From Verrucomicrobiales bacterium (GTDB lineage: Bacteria; Verrucomicrobiota; Verrucomicrobiia; Methylacidiphilales; JAAUTS01), in contig JAIRPN010000002.1 of assembly GCA_031256975.1 (NCBI GenBank), positions 1-64,000 of the forward strand: a stretch of 64,000 nt of DNA, read 5' to 3'. Shown piece after piece: positions 31,368 through 39,688 of this stretch. Position numbers and translations under genes: made by a program. Each line of letters starts with the position of its first letter. The first letter of the stretch is position 1. The notes below the pieces were generated by a model. That model saw nothing but the letters and a program-made list of their open reading frames with translations. It made no database searches and had not been told where the DNA came from.

Positions 31368-32165
31368 CTATTTGCGGCGCAGGCTGCCCGCGATCAGCAA
31401 AATGCCGAATCCCGCCGCCATTAGCGTCCACACCGAAGGTTCTGGTATGGAACTCGCCATGATGCTGTTGATCTGGTTTTGGTAGAAACTGAGTTGGGCA
31501 AGGTAAGTCTCCTTGGTGTCAGGATCATCAGCAATCATAATTCCAGCCAATTGCCATTGGTGAGTAAACGAATTATAAATGAATCCCGCCCCACCCGAAT
31601 CCCCCGGAACACCCCAAGCCATCGATGTGCCATAGTCCGTGCCAAATACCACGGTGGATATGCCATTATCCGAGTCTGTCGCGAGTGTATTGTTCAGAGT
31701 AACCGTATTTTCTCCCCAACTTTTTTCGGTATGCAACGCATCATCCCCATAGCCGATCATGGCCACCGTAGCTCCAATACTAACACCGTTAGCCAAGGTC
31801 AATGCAGGCAATTGAGTATCCCCCGTTATTTGAAAAATGATCAAATCTGCATTGGAAGAATTCGGATTCAACAGAGTATGAGTGGATCCTGCCACCGCCG
31901 TACAATCCACTCCATTAATAGTAACATTTCCCGCGCCCACATGCCCCGCAGTAATTACCCAACCGTTACCCAAATACACACAGCTCGCCCCGTTCAAATT
32001 ACCAACGTAATCCCAGCCGCTAATGCTAACAGAACCCCAACCGCTCCCCCAATTGTTGATATCCGAACCCGTCGGTGCCGTGGTTTGAATTCCATTATTC
32101 ACTTCCACCGCACGTAGCGTTAACGAGGAAATCAACAAAGCCACCACCACTCCGAATGTTTTCAT
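31368..32165 (-). CDS. PEP-CTERM trypsin-like serine protease
   Basis: A 265-residue exported protein. Signal peptide (about 1-20), then a chymotrypsin-type domain with His in VITAGHVGAG, Asp in NADLIIFQI and Ser in WGVPGDSGGAGF. The C-terminus SIPEPSVWTLMAAGFGILLI plus basic tail is a PEP-CTERM exosortase signal. Substrates are unknown. ATG 32165 begins a good signal peptide; the frame is open further upstream to 32327 but overlaps the divergent hemH start. It sits inside the haem cluster without an evident link to haem. Confidence 0.88.
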   Translation of the reverse strand: MKTFGVVVALLISSLTLRAVEVNNGIQTTAPTGSDINNWGSGWGSVSISGWDYVGNLNGASCVYLGNGWVITAGHVGAGNVTINGVDCTAVAGSTHTLLNPNSSNADLIIFQITGDTQLPALTLANGVSIGATVAMIGYGDDALHTEKSWGENTVTLNNTLATDSDNGISTVVFGTDYGTSMAWGVPGDSGGAGFIYNSFTHQWQLAGIMIADDPDTKETYLAQLSFYQNQINSIMASSIPEPSVWTLMAAGFGILLIAGSLRRK

Positions 32166-32274
32166 AGCCTGCGTGTATTTACTCCTTTCCCAATAAAAAC
32201 TCAAATACAAACAATCCCCAAAAAGCAAACCCCTTGCCTTATGCTGCTCCGGCCCTATTTTATAAACCCTGATC

Positions 32275-33306
32275 ATGAAACCAAACCGCGGCATCTTTCT
32301 CGTCAATCTCGGCTCGCCAGACTCCACTTCCGTGGCGGACGTCCGCCGTTACCTGCGGGAATTCCTGATGGACGAACGGGTGATCGATACCAACCCGGTG
32401 TTGCGCTGGATCGTCATCAACTGCTTCGTGCTGCCGCGCCGCCCGCATAATACCGCGCACGCCTACCAACGTATCTGGACCGACCGGGGCTCGCCGCTGA
32501 TTGCCACCTCGAGGAATCTGCAGCAACTGTTGCAACAGCAAACCTCCCTGCCGGTCGCCCTCGGCATGCGTTACGGCAACCCTTCCATCCGCTCGGGATT
32601 GGAAAACCTGCGCGCGCAAAACCCGCACCTCGAGGAAATTCTGCTGATCCCCTTGTACCCGCACTATGCCATGGCCACCTGGGAAACCGTGGTCATCAAG
32701 ACCAAGGAAGACCTCGCCTCGCTCGGCTGGAACATCCGTCTCACCGTGCTGCCTCCGTTCTACAACCAGAACTCCTACCTCGAGGCGCTAACGACCAGCA
32801 TCCGCGAACAGCACCACGCCACCGACTACCTGCTGTTCAGCTATCACGGCGTGCCCTTGCGCCATTTAAAACAGGAAGACCCGACCGGCTGCCACTGCCT
32901 CGCTTCGCCAAACTGTTGCCAGACTCCCTCGACCGCGCACGCCAGTTGCTACCGCCACCAATGCTATTTCACCACCGAACAGGTCGCCAAACGATTGTCC
33001 CTGGCGCCGGGTCAACACTCCACTTCCTTCCAGTCGCGCTTCGGCAGGGAACCCTGGTGCCAGCCTTACACCGATGAAGAACTAATCCGCCTGGCCAAGA
33101 GCGGGGTGAAACGCATCTCGGTGGCCTGTCCGGCCTTTGTCTCCGACTGTCTGGAAACCCTTGAAGAAATCGGCATGGTCGGCAAGGAAAGCTTTCTCGC
33201 CAACGGCGGCGAATCGTTCCGACTGATTACCTGCCTGAATGAACATCCGCGCTGGGTGGAAACCTTAAGGGACTGGTCGGAACACTTTCCGGCGAACTGG
33301 AATTAA
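32275..33306 (+). CDS. hemH: Ferrochelatase
   Basis: A 343-residue enzyme that inserts iron into the porphyrin ring. The start RGIFLVNLGSPDSTSVADVRRYL is typical, and YLLFSYHGVPLRH contains the catalytic His. A Cys-rich insert between residues 200 and 225 (CHCLASPNCC...CYRHQC, six Cys) could hold an Fe-S cluster, as in some bacterial ferrochelatases. It is the only haem gene on the plus strand, divergent from the PEP-CTERM protease, and ends before a tandem-repeat tract. Confidence 0.94.
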   Translation: MKPNRGIFLVNLGSPDSTSVADVRRYLREFLMDERVIDTNPVLRWIVINCFVLPRRPHNTAHAYQRIWTDRGSPLIATSRNLQQLLQQQTSLPVALGMRYGNPSIRSGLENLRAQNPHLEEILLIPLYPHYAMATWETVVIKTKEDLASLGWNIRLTVLPPFYNQNSYLEALTTSIREQHHATDYLLFSYHGVPLRHLKQEDPTGCHCLASPNCCQTPSTAHASCYRHQCYFTTEQVAKRLSLAPGQHSTSFQSRFGREPWCQPYTDEELIRLAKSGVKRISVACPAFVSDCLETLEEIGMVGKESFLANGGESFRLITCLNEHPRWVETLRDWSEHFPANWN

Positions 33307-33320
33307 GCCACAGTCGGCTC

Positions 33321-33508
33321 ATCAGTGTCCTGGTTCACGCCAACAACGAATCACTTCCAGGCCATCCACGAGTTGCTTCAACCCAACAGCGGGTTGCTTC
33401 CGGCTCAACAATGAGTCATTTCAAGCTTAACAGTGAGTTACTTCAGTCCAACAGTAACTTACTTCAAACCAGCAGTGAATCACTTCAAACCTGAAGCGGG
33501 TCACTGCA
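33321..33508. repeat. Degenerate 21-22-bp tandem repeat between hemH and cobA-hemD
   Basis: About nine adjacent units follow the approximate consensus AACAGYGARTYACTTCAARCC. The best copies are AACAGTGAGTTACTTCAGTCC, AACAGTAACTTACTTCAAACC and AGCAGTGAATCACTTCAAACC. Units are contiguous with no spacers, so this is not CRISPR. The two flanking genes converge on it. The function is unknown. Confidence 0.75.
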
Positions 33509-33535
33509 GGCTCGGTTTTCCCTGCAAACCGAGCC
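33509..33535. terminator. Hairpin at the hemH/cobA-hemD convergent junction
   Basis: A perfect 10-bp stem, GGCTCGGTTT (33509-33518) with AAACCGAGCC (33526-33535), encloses a 7-base loop and touches the cobA-hemD stop codon. It can fold on either transcript. No long T-run follows, so it may block read-through or protect the 3' end rather than be a classic intrinsic terminator. Confidence 0.65.
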
Positions 33536-35025
33536 TAAGTCCCGGCCAACTCTTCAACCAATTTCTCCAAGCGGCTTTCCGAGGCTTCCAGATTCACCTG
33601 CCAGCCCGCTTCCCGCACGCTCGCACTGGTAATCCGCCCGATGCTGGCAATTTTCAAGCCCGGCGGCAGCTTGCCGTTGGCGACCTTTTGAAAGTGCCGC
33701 ACCGAGGAGGAACTGCAAAAGATCACCCAGTCCGGCGGCGCGGCGGAAAATACCTCGCGGTAACGCTCCTCCACCCCAGCGGCTTCGCTTGTTTCATAAA
33801 CTTCCAAACGATCCACCTGCCAGCCCAGCTGCGACAACCGGGTCATCACCGATTCCTCGGCAAGGTTGCCGCACACATGCAATGCCTTGCCGTTCGTGCT
33901 GCGGTCCGGCCATTCCTCGCACAAGGTTTCCGCCGTGTACACCTTCGGCACAAAATCCACCTTCAATCCGAGCGCCTTCAATTGCGCCCGCGTGGTCGGT
34001 CCCACTGCCGCGATCTTCAACCCGGCCAGTTCACGGATGTCACGCTCCGCCAGCCAGTTCCTGAAAAAATAATCCGCACCATTCGGACTGGTAAAGATCA
34101 ACCATTGATAATTCTTCGCCAATGACGCAGGAATTTTCAGCCCCGGCACCGCCTTGATCTGGATCATCGGCAGTTCCACCACATCCGCCCCCTGCGCCGC
34201 CAGCAATTGCCGCAGCTTGCTGTTCTGTTCCCGCGTCCGGGTAATCAGACAACGCTTGCCGCTCATCGGCCCCTTGTCGAACCACGACAACGGCTCCGCC
34301 AACGCCGCCACTTCCCCGATCACAATGATCGCCGGGGACGACAACTTCTCTGCATTGGCCGCTTCTGCCAGATGCCCAAGGCCCGCAACCACCCTGCGCT
34401 GCCCCGGCAAGGTGCCCCACTGCACCAAGGCTGCCGGAGTATCCGGTGACTTGCCCGCAGCAATCAGTGATTGCGCGATATGCGGCAGATTCTTCACCCC
34501 CATGTAAATCACCAGCGTGGTTTCCTGCAATTTCGCCAGCGCCGCCCAGTCCACGGTGCCGCTTTCCTTCGAGCAATCGTGACCGGTGACAAACACCACC
34601 GCCCCCGCGCGTTTACGATGCGTCAGCGGAATCCCCGCAAAGGCCGGGGCCGCGATGCCGGAAGTCACCCCCGGAATAACCTCAAATTTCAACCCCGCCG
34701 CCTGCAAAGCCTCAGCTTCCTCGCCGCCACGGCCAAAGATAAACGGATCGCCACCCTTCAACCGCACCACCGCCTTGCCCGCCGATACCAATTCCACCAG
34801 CAGGCGGTTGATGTCCTCCTGCTTCAACTCATGCAACCCCGAACGCTTGCCCACGTAAATCCGTTCCGCCAACGGCGAGGCATAAGCCAGCACCGATTCG
34901 TTGATCAGGTTATCATAAACCACCGCCTCCGCCTGTCGCAGCACCTCGACCGCGCGCAGGGTCAGCAGTCCCGGATTCCCGGGCCCGCAACCGGTGAGAT
35001 AACAAATACCCTGCTGCTGGTTCAT
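33535..35025 (-). CDS. cobA-hemD: Fused uroporphyrinogen-III methyltransferase and synthase (CobA-HemD)
   Basis: A 496-residue fusion. Residues 5-245 are SUMT/CobA, with ICYLTGCGPGNPGLLTLRA at the start and VRLKGGDPFIFGRGGEEAEAL for SAM binding; it methylates uroporphyrinogen III to precorrin-2. Residues 255-490 are HemD (GKRCLITRTREQ, FTSPNGADYFF, VIFCSSSSVRHF), which closes the tetrapyrrole ring. The fusion links haem and sirohaem/B12 branches and is known from several phyla. It starts 15 bases after hemC, with which it forms an operon. Confidence 0.95.
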   Translation of the reverse strand: MNQQQGICYLTGCGPGNPGLLTLRAVEVLRQAEAVVYDNLINESVLAYASPLAERIYVGKRSGLHELKQEDINRLLVELVSAGKAVVRLKGGDPFIFGRGGEEAEALQAAGLKFEVIPGVTSGIAAPAFAGIPLTHRKRAGAVVFVTGHDCSKESGTVDWAALAKLQETTLVIYMGVKNLPHIAQSLIAAGKSPDTPAALVQWGTLPGQRRVVAGLGHLAEAANAEKLSSPAIIVIGEVAALAEPLSWFDKGPMSGKRCLITRTREQNSKLRQLLAAQGADVVELPMIQIKAVPGLKIPASLAKNYQWLIFTSPNGADYFFRNWLAERDIRELAGLKIAAVGPTTRAQLKALGLKVDFVPKVYTAETLCEEWPDRSTNGKALHVCGNLAEESVMTRLSQLGWQVDRLEVYETSEAAGVEERYREVFSAAPPDWVIFCSSSSVRHFQKVANGKLPPGLKIASIGRITSASVREAGWQVNLEASESRLEKLVEELAGT

Positions 35026-35040
35026 AATCGACTGCCGGCG

Positions 35041-35961
35041 TCAACCCCGTTGCGCGGCCTTTTGTAAAATCTGCCGTGCCAGTTGGTGTCCCAGTTCATC
35101 GGCACGCAACGCGCTGCCGCTGATGCGCTCGCGGATTCCCTCGGCCTTGCCGTCGGCGTAATAAACCGCCGAAAGATGCAGGCACACACCGTCATAAATC
35201 CTTGCCAAGGCCCCGACCGGGGCATGACAACCGCCCCCGATTCCCGCCAGAAAGGCGCGCTCGGTCTGTACTCGCGCAAAACTCGGGCGGTGGGTTACCA
35301 TCCGCAACCAGTGGTGCAACGCCTCGTCCTGCCTGCCACACTGGACAGCAATGGCTCCCTGGCAGGGGGCCGGTTTGATAAAAGCGGTCGGCAATGGGGT
35401 GACAATCAGGCCCTCCGTTTCCGGACGCAGGCGATCCATTCCCGCCTGCGCCAGGATGATGCCGTCCCATTCGGGATTCTCGCGCAATTTGCGGATGCGG
35501 GTGTCGATGTTGCCGCGAATCGGCACAAACTCGCTGTCGGGATATTTTTCCTGCCATTGCAAACGGCGGCGGATGCTGCTGCTGGCGATCAACGGCTTGT
35601 TTTTTGCGGCAACCTGCTCAAACGGTTCGCGGGAAATCAGCACATCGTTCACCGGCGCGCGGCTCAGCACGCCGCCGATGACCAGCTCCCGCGGCATCTC
35701 CACCGACATGTCCTTGGCGCTGTGCACTGCCACGTCAATGTGCCCAGCCAACAGGGCTTCCTCCAGTTCCTTGGTAAACACCGCCTTGGTCAGTTCCTCC
35801 GGCTTGGCGCCGTTCTGCTGCATGCGGTCGCCGGTGGTGGTGATCACCACGGTCTCCGCCTCCAGGTTGCAACCCGCCGCCGTTAGCGCCTGTTTGAAAA
35901 TCTCCACCTGCGCCAGCGCCAGCTTGCTGCCACGCGAACCAATCTTGAGTTTGCCGCTCAC
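35041..35961 (-). CDS. hemC: Hydroxymethylbilane synthase
   Basis: A 306-residue enzyme that polymerises four porphobilinogens. LKIGSRGSKLALAQVE is the conserved start, AVHSAKDMSVEMP holds the active-site Asp region, SSIRRRLQW supplies basic substrate contacts, and LAGIGGGCHAPVGALA contains the Cys that carries the dipyrromethane cofactor. The length is normal. The start ATG 35961 lies 4 bases after the end of the upstream secreted-protein gene, in the same direction as cobA-hemD. Confidence 0.96.
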   Translation of the reverse strand: MSGKLKIGSRGSKLALAQVEIFKQALTAAGCNLEAETVVITTTGDRMQQNGAKPEELTKAVFTKELEEALLAGHIDVAVHSAKDMSVEMPRELVIGGVLSRAPVNDVLISREPFEQVAAKNKPLIASSSIRRRLQWQEKYPDSEFVPIRGNIDTRIRKLRENPEWDGIILAQAGMDRLRPETEGLIVTPLPTAFIKPAPCQGAIAVQCGRQDEALHHWLRMVTHRPSFARVQTERAFLAGIGGGCHAPVGALARIYDGVCLHLSAVYYADGKAEGIRERISGSALRADELGHQLARQILQKAAQRG

Positions 35962-35965
35962 TGCC

Positions 35966-36511
35966 TTACTTTCCTAATAATTTGCCGACCAGTTTTTGCA
36001 ACGGGTCGTAATCCTTCAAATCCTCCCAGCGGGCCGCTTCCTTGCCGTTCTGGTCAAACACGATCACCCGCAAGGTCTCCGCCGTTTCCTTCCAACCGAG
36101 CCGTACCGAGATGTCACCCTTGAAATCCGGCACCGCGCTGATGTCCGGCCGGGGATTTCCCTCATTGCCATTGCTGCGGTAAAACGGCGTGATGCGCTCC
36201 GCCTCCGTATCGAGGTCGCGGATCATCCGGCGCTGCGTGTAACCCTGCGCCAGATTTGCCAGCGAGCCGCGCAAATCCACCACTACCACGGTGCGAAATT
36301 CCGCCAGTCCCTGGAATTTGTCCAGCGACTTACTCGCCGCGCGGGTGTCATCCTGCACGTCTTCGTTGCTGTAAATGACCACGTGCACCTTGCCCGCCCC
36401 GTTCAACACCCGCTCGCGACCGTCCACGTCGGTGATCTTGATCGGTTCCGCGGCGTTCAACATCAGCGGAACCAGGCACAAGATCAACATTAGCGTGCAA
36501 AACATTCTCAT
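35966..36511 (-). CDS. Secreted protein with thioredoxin-like pattern, function unknown
   Basis: A 181-residue protein with a signal peptide (about 1-20). The mature part has KVHVVIYSNEDVQDDTRAASKSLDKFQG followed by RTVVVVDLRG and ETLRVIVFDQNGKEAARW, a beta-alpha-beta order that recalls thioredoxin-fold proteins. There is no CxxC pair, so redox activity is unlikely. It overlaps the upstream methyltransferase gene by 4 bases (ATGA) and leads into hemC, so translation is probably coupled. No family is assigned. Confidence 0.6.
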   Translation of the reverse strand: MRMFCTLMLILCLVPLMLNAAEPIKITDVDGRERVLNGAGKVHVVIYSNEDVQDDTRAASKSLDKFQGLAEFRTVVVVDLRGSLANLAQGYTQRRMIRDLDTEAERITPFYRSNGNEGNPRPDISAVPDFKGDISVRLGWKETAETLRVIVFDQNGKEAARWEDLKDYDPLQKLVGKLLGK

Positions 36512-37656
36512 TCCAAAACCTCCAAAATAAAGCCGCGCAAATATTCGCTTTCCGGCACGTTCAGCAGGATCGGATGATCCGCCGGTTGGCGACAGATCTC
36601 CTTCAACCGCACCGTGCGCCCCGCGTCACCTGCCGCATCCGTCAGCATGTCCCAATATACATCATGCGTCACGTGATGGGAGCAGGAATAAGTCGCCAGC
36701 ACCCCGCCGGGGGCCAAACGCTGCAAGGCCCGCAGATTAAGCTCCTTGTAGCCGCGCATCGCCTCGCTGAGACGATCCTTGCTCTTGGTGAACGATGGAG
36801 GGTCAAGGATGATCACATCCCATTGCTTCTTGCGTTCGCGCGAGAAATAGTCGAACACATTCTCGGCATTAAAGGTCGCCTCCAGCTTGTTGTGATCGGC
36901 GTTTCGCTGTGCCAATTCAACCGCGTCCTTGGAAATATCCACACCAAACACTTCGCTGGCTTGGTGCTTAGCGGCATGCAGCGCGAAGCCGCCTTGATTG
37001 CAAAAAGCATCCAGCACCCGCTTTCCCGCACATAACTCGGCGATCTTGCGATATTCCTCGCGCTGGTCGAGATAGAAGCCAGTCTTTTGTCCACCCGCCA
37101 GATCGAGCCAGAATTCCACTTCGCCAATCTGGCACCAATGCGGCTGCACGTCCTCTCCTGCCACGCTAACCGTAAGCTCCAGTCCTTCCTTGCTGCGGAT
37201 CGGCGCGTCGTTTTTCAACAGGATCGACTCCGGCTTGAGCAATTCGTCAAAAATTTCCGCGATCTCGGCGATGTGTTTGTCCACTGCCAGCGTGAGCGCC
37301 TGCAATACGATGATATCGTTATAACGGTCGGCAATCAGGCCGGGAATGAAATCGGACTCCGACCAGACGAGTCGTTGTAACTTGTCATTACTGCGGCGTT
37401 GCAACGCGGCGCTAATGGCAGCATGGAAATAATCCCGGTTGAACGGCGCACGACCTGCGGAAAACTTGCGCCAGATGATCTGCGATTGCTCGTTATAGAT
37501 TCCGCTGCCAAGCAAACGCCCCTGCGAATCACGGCACTCCACCGCGCGGCCGTTATAATCGGTGCCGAGCGGCTGCTGGATTTCATTGGCAAACACCCAC
37601 GGATGTCCCTTCAGGACACGCGGACGGTTGCCGGGTTTGAGTTTGAGCGCGGGCAT
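36508..37656 (-). CDS. RlmI/RlmK-like 23S rRNA cytosine methyltransferase
   Basis: A 382-residue SAM-dependent methyltransferase. The N-terminal PUA domain reads LKPGNRPRVLKGHPWVFANEI. DLAGGQKTGFYLDQREEYRKIAE and VLDAFCNQGGFALHAAKHQASEVFGVDIS form the SAM-binding region, and DVIILDPPSFTKSKD is the DPPSF catalytic block. The family modifies C5 of a 23S cytosine (RlmI) or a related site, and the exact target here is not certain. It overlaps the next gene by 4 bases. Confidence 0.88.
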   Translation of the reverse strand: MPALKLKPGNRPRVLKGHPWVFANEIQQPLGTDYNGRAVECRDSQGRLLGSGIYNEQSQIIWRKFSAGRAPFNRDYFHAAISAALQRRSNDKLQRLVWSESDFIPGLIADRYNDIIVLQALTLAVDKHIAEIAEIFDELLKPESILLKNDAPIRSKEGLELTVSVAGEDVQPHWCQIGEVEFWLDLAGGQKTGFYLDQREEYRKIAELCAGKRVLDAFCNQGGFALHAAKHQASEVFGVDISKDAVELAQRNADHNKLEATFNAENVFDYFSRERKKQWDVIILDPPSFTKSKDRLSEAMRGYKELNLRALQRLAPGGVLATYSCSHHVTHDVYWDMLTDAAGDAGRTVRLKEICRQPADHPILLNVPESEYLRGFILEVLE

Positions 37657-37713
37657 TGCAGAGAATTTAGGGAACTTTTCCCCCGCGTCGATGGAAAACG
37701 CCGACCGCCAAAC

Positions 37714-38247
37714 TCAGCTCTTTTGCGTCGCGAGGAAATCCAAAATGTTCTTGGCCTGCTCCTTGGTGGTGCCTTTGTGGTCGGCGTACACAATCTTGCC
37801 GTCGTGGATCAGATAAGCCTGCCGATGCGCGAAGGACCCCACTACCGGCACGTCAACCGTGCCAACCTGAAAGGCGTTGATAATCTTGCGGTCCGTATCG
37901 GCAATCAAGGTGAACGGAAAATTCTGCTCTTTCTTGAACTCGGCCTGGGTCTTCACATCGTCCGTGCTCACGCCGATAACCGCCACACCCTTCTTGGTCA
38001 AATCCTCGTAAGCGTCACGCAAGGAACAGCCCTGGGCCGTGCATCCCGCCGTCTTGGCCTTCGGGTAAAAATACACCAGCGTGTAAGCGTGCTGTTTGTA
38101 CACATCACCGAGATTAACCACCTCCCCGGTGTCCGACACCCCGCTAACCGCGGGAGCGGCATCCCCGACATTCAACGGTTTTTCAGCGGCGAAGGAATTC
38201 AGAGTCAAGGCAGTCACGGCACCAAACAAAGCCAGGATTTTTTTCAT
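37714..38247 (-). CDS. Exported BCP-type peroxiredoxin
   Basis: A 177-residue protein with a signal peptide (about 1-20), then the peroxiredoxin fold with YFYPKAKTAGCTAQGCSLRDAYEDL. The first Cys is the peroxidatic residue and the second, five residues later, is the usual resolving Cys of BCP proteins. It should reduce peroxides in the periplasm. It is transcribed separately from mpg, which ends 56 bases upstream. Confidence 0.88.
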   Translation of the reverse strand: MKKILALFGAVTALTLNSFAAEKPLNVGDAAPAVSGVSDTGEVVNLGDVYKQHAYTLVYFYPKAKTAGCTAQGCSLRDAYEDLTKKGVAVIGVSTDDVKTQAEFKKEQNFPFTLIADTDRKIINAFQVGTVDVPVVGSFAHRQAYLIHDGKIVYADHKGTTKEQAKNILDFLATQKS

Positions 38248-38303
38248 TGTTTAAATTTAACCCTCTTATTCCGCTCTGCGAGTGATTATTTGCAGTTATT
38301 CCC

Positions 38304-38912
38304 TCACTTGGCCGAGCTGGTCCACGGATTGCCGCTAATGCGGAAACGCCAGGGGCGCAAGGCGTCCTCGCCCGCGTAATGCACACCGATTCGCGGACTG
38401 GCCAGAATTTCGTCATTGGCGACTTTGACGCCCCGGTCTTCGATCCGAATGGCGGAATCCAGCAGATCAAAAGCGTTGTGCTTGACGCTAATGGCCAGGG
38501 CTTCGGTCAAGGTTGCAGGTCCGGCGCTCAGTCGCGACGCTAATTGCGGCATCTTGCGACGACGCAACATGGTTTCAATCCCGTCCAGCGGCTCCAAGGC
38601 ACGGATCAACACCGCGTCAGCTATTTCCTTGCGGTTGGTGACCACGTTGAACAAATGATGCAGGCCGTAACAAAGATAAACGTAGGCATGCCCGCCCTCA
38701 CCGTACATCACTTCATTGCGCTTGGTACGGCGGCCGTTGTTGGCGTGGCAGGCGCGGTCGTCGCGTCCGCAATAAGCCTCGGTCTCGACAATCTTCCCCG
38801 CCGTTGGTGTTCCGTTGAATTGCGTGACCAACACTTTTCCCAGCAATTCCTTCGCGATTAACGTCACGTCGTCGCGCAAATAAAAATCACGCGGCAAAAC
38901 CCTGTTTTTCAT
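38304..38912 (-). CDS. mpg: 3-methyladenine DNA glycosylase (AAG/Mpg family)
   Basis: A 202-residue DNA repair enzyme that excises alkylated purines. The core GKIVETEAYCGRDDRACHA contains the catalytic Glu, and MYGEGGHAYVYLCYGLHHLFNVVT is the Tyr-rich flipped-base pocket; both are intact. It overlaps the end of the yggS gene by 4 bases (38909-38912), so the two are coupled. Motif copies at 38334, 38486 and 38538 and a TTGGCG variant near 38415 make this one of the densest genes. Confidence 0.94.
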   Translation of the reverse strand: MKNRVLPRDFYLRDDVTLIAKELLGKVLVTQFNGTPTAGKIVETEAYCGRDDRACHANNGRRTKRNEVMYGEGGHAYVYLCYGLHHLFNVVTNRKEIADAVLIRALEPLDGIETMLRRRKMPQLASRLSAGPATLTEALAISVKHNAFDLLDSAIRIEDRGVKVANDEILASPRIGVHYAGEDALRPWRFRISGNPWTSSAK

Positions 38913-39616
38913 GTCGTTTTTTCAGGATATTGCCTTGCGCCAAACAAGGCGGTGCCGACGCGTACAATGGTCGCGCCCTCTTCGATGGCGATTTGGTAAT
39001 CGTGACTCATGCCCATGGAAAGTTCCGGGAACTTCGCGCCGCTGCGTTGTTCCAGTTCATCGCGAATTTCCCGCAACTTGCGGAAGAAGGGTCGAACCTT
39101 TTCCAATTCCTCAAAGAACGGCGCGACAGTCATGAAACCTTTCAATTCCAGATTATTACAGGCAAAAATCGCACCCGCTAACGGCGAGACTTGTTCCGGC
39201 GCAGCGCCATGTTTCGAGCTCTCGCCACCGACGTTGACCTCAATCAATACCTGTTGCACTTTCCCCGCCTCACGGGCACGCCGGTCGATTTCCTGCGCCA
39301 GTTCGACCGAATCCACCGAGTGGATCAGCGAGAACAAGCGCACCGCTTCCTTGGCTTTGTTCTTTTGCAAACCGCCGATGAACTGCCATTCGATATTAGC
39401 GGGCAGCAAGGGCTGTTTGTCCCGCGCCTCCTGCACCCGGTTTTCCCCGAACACCCGCAACCCGGAATCATAAGCAATCCTTAACACTTCCGGGCTGACC
39501 TTCTTGCTGGCCGGAACCAGTTTCACTGTTAGCGGGTCGCGACCCGCCTTGACCGCCGCTGACCCGATTACCGACCTCACCCGCTCCAGGTTCATTCCGA
39601 ACTCATCTGCATTCAT
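38909..39616 (-). CDS. yggS: YggS/PLPBP family pyridoxal-phosphate homeostasis protein
   Basis: A 235-residue protein of the alanine-racemase-like barrel fold. LVPASKKVSPEVLRIAYDSG contains the PLP-binding Lys, FGENRVQEARDK is the signature, and SMGMSHDYQIAIEEGATIVRVGTALFG the C-terminal phosphate-binding block. It buffers PLP and affects amino-acid balance. ATG 39616 is chosen; an in-frame ATG at 39646 adds 10 residues and comes close to the divergent LysR promoter. Confidence 0.93.
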   Translation of the reverse strand: MNADEFGMNLERVRSVIGSAAVKAGRDPLTVKLVPASKKVSPEVLRIAYDSGLRVFGENRVQEARDKQPLLPANIEWQFIGGLQKNKAKEAVRLFSLIHSVDSVELAQEIDRRAREAGKVQQVLIEVNVGGESSKHGAAPEQVSPLAGAIFACNNLELKGFMTVAPFFEELEKVRPFFRKLREIRDELEQRSGAKFPELSMGMSHDYQIAIEEGATIVRVGTALFGARQYPEKTT

Positions 39617-39688
39617 AATTAATAAAAAAGGTTTTCTATAATCCAAAAAGCTTGACTAATGATTAGCGTTGCTTATTTTGTTTCCACC

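Noticed and set aside
33321..33508. Possible CRISPR array
   Set aside because: The units are contiguous 21-22-mers without unique spacers and no cas gene is near.
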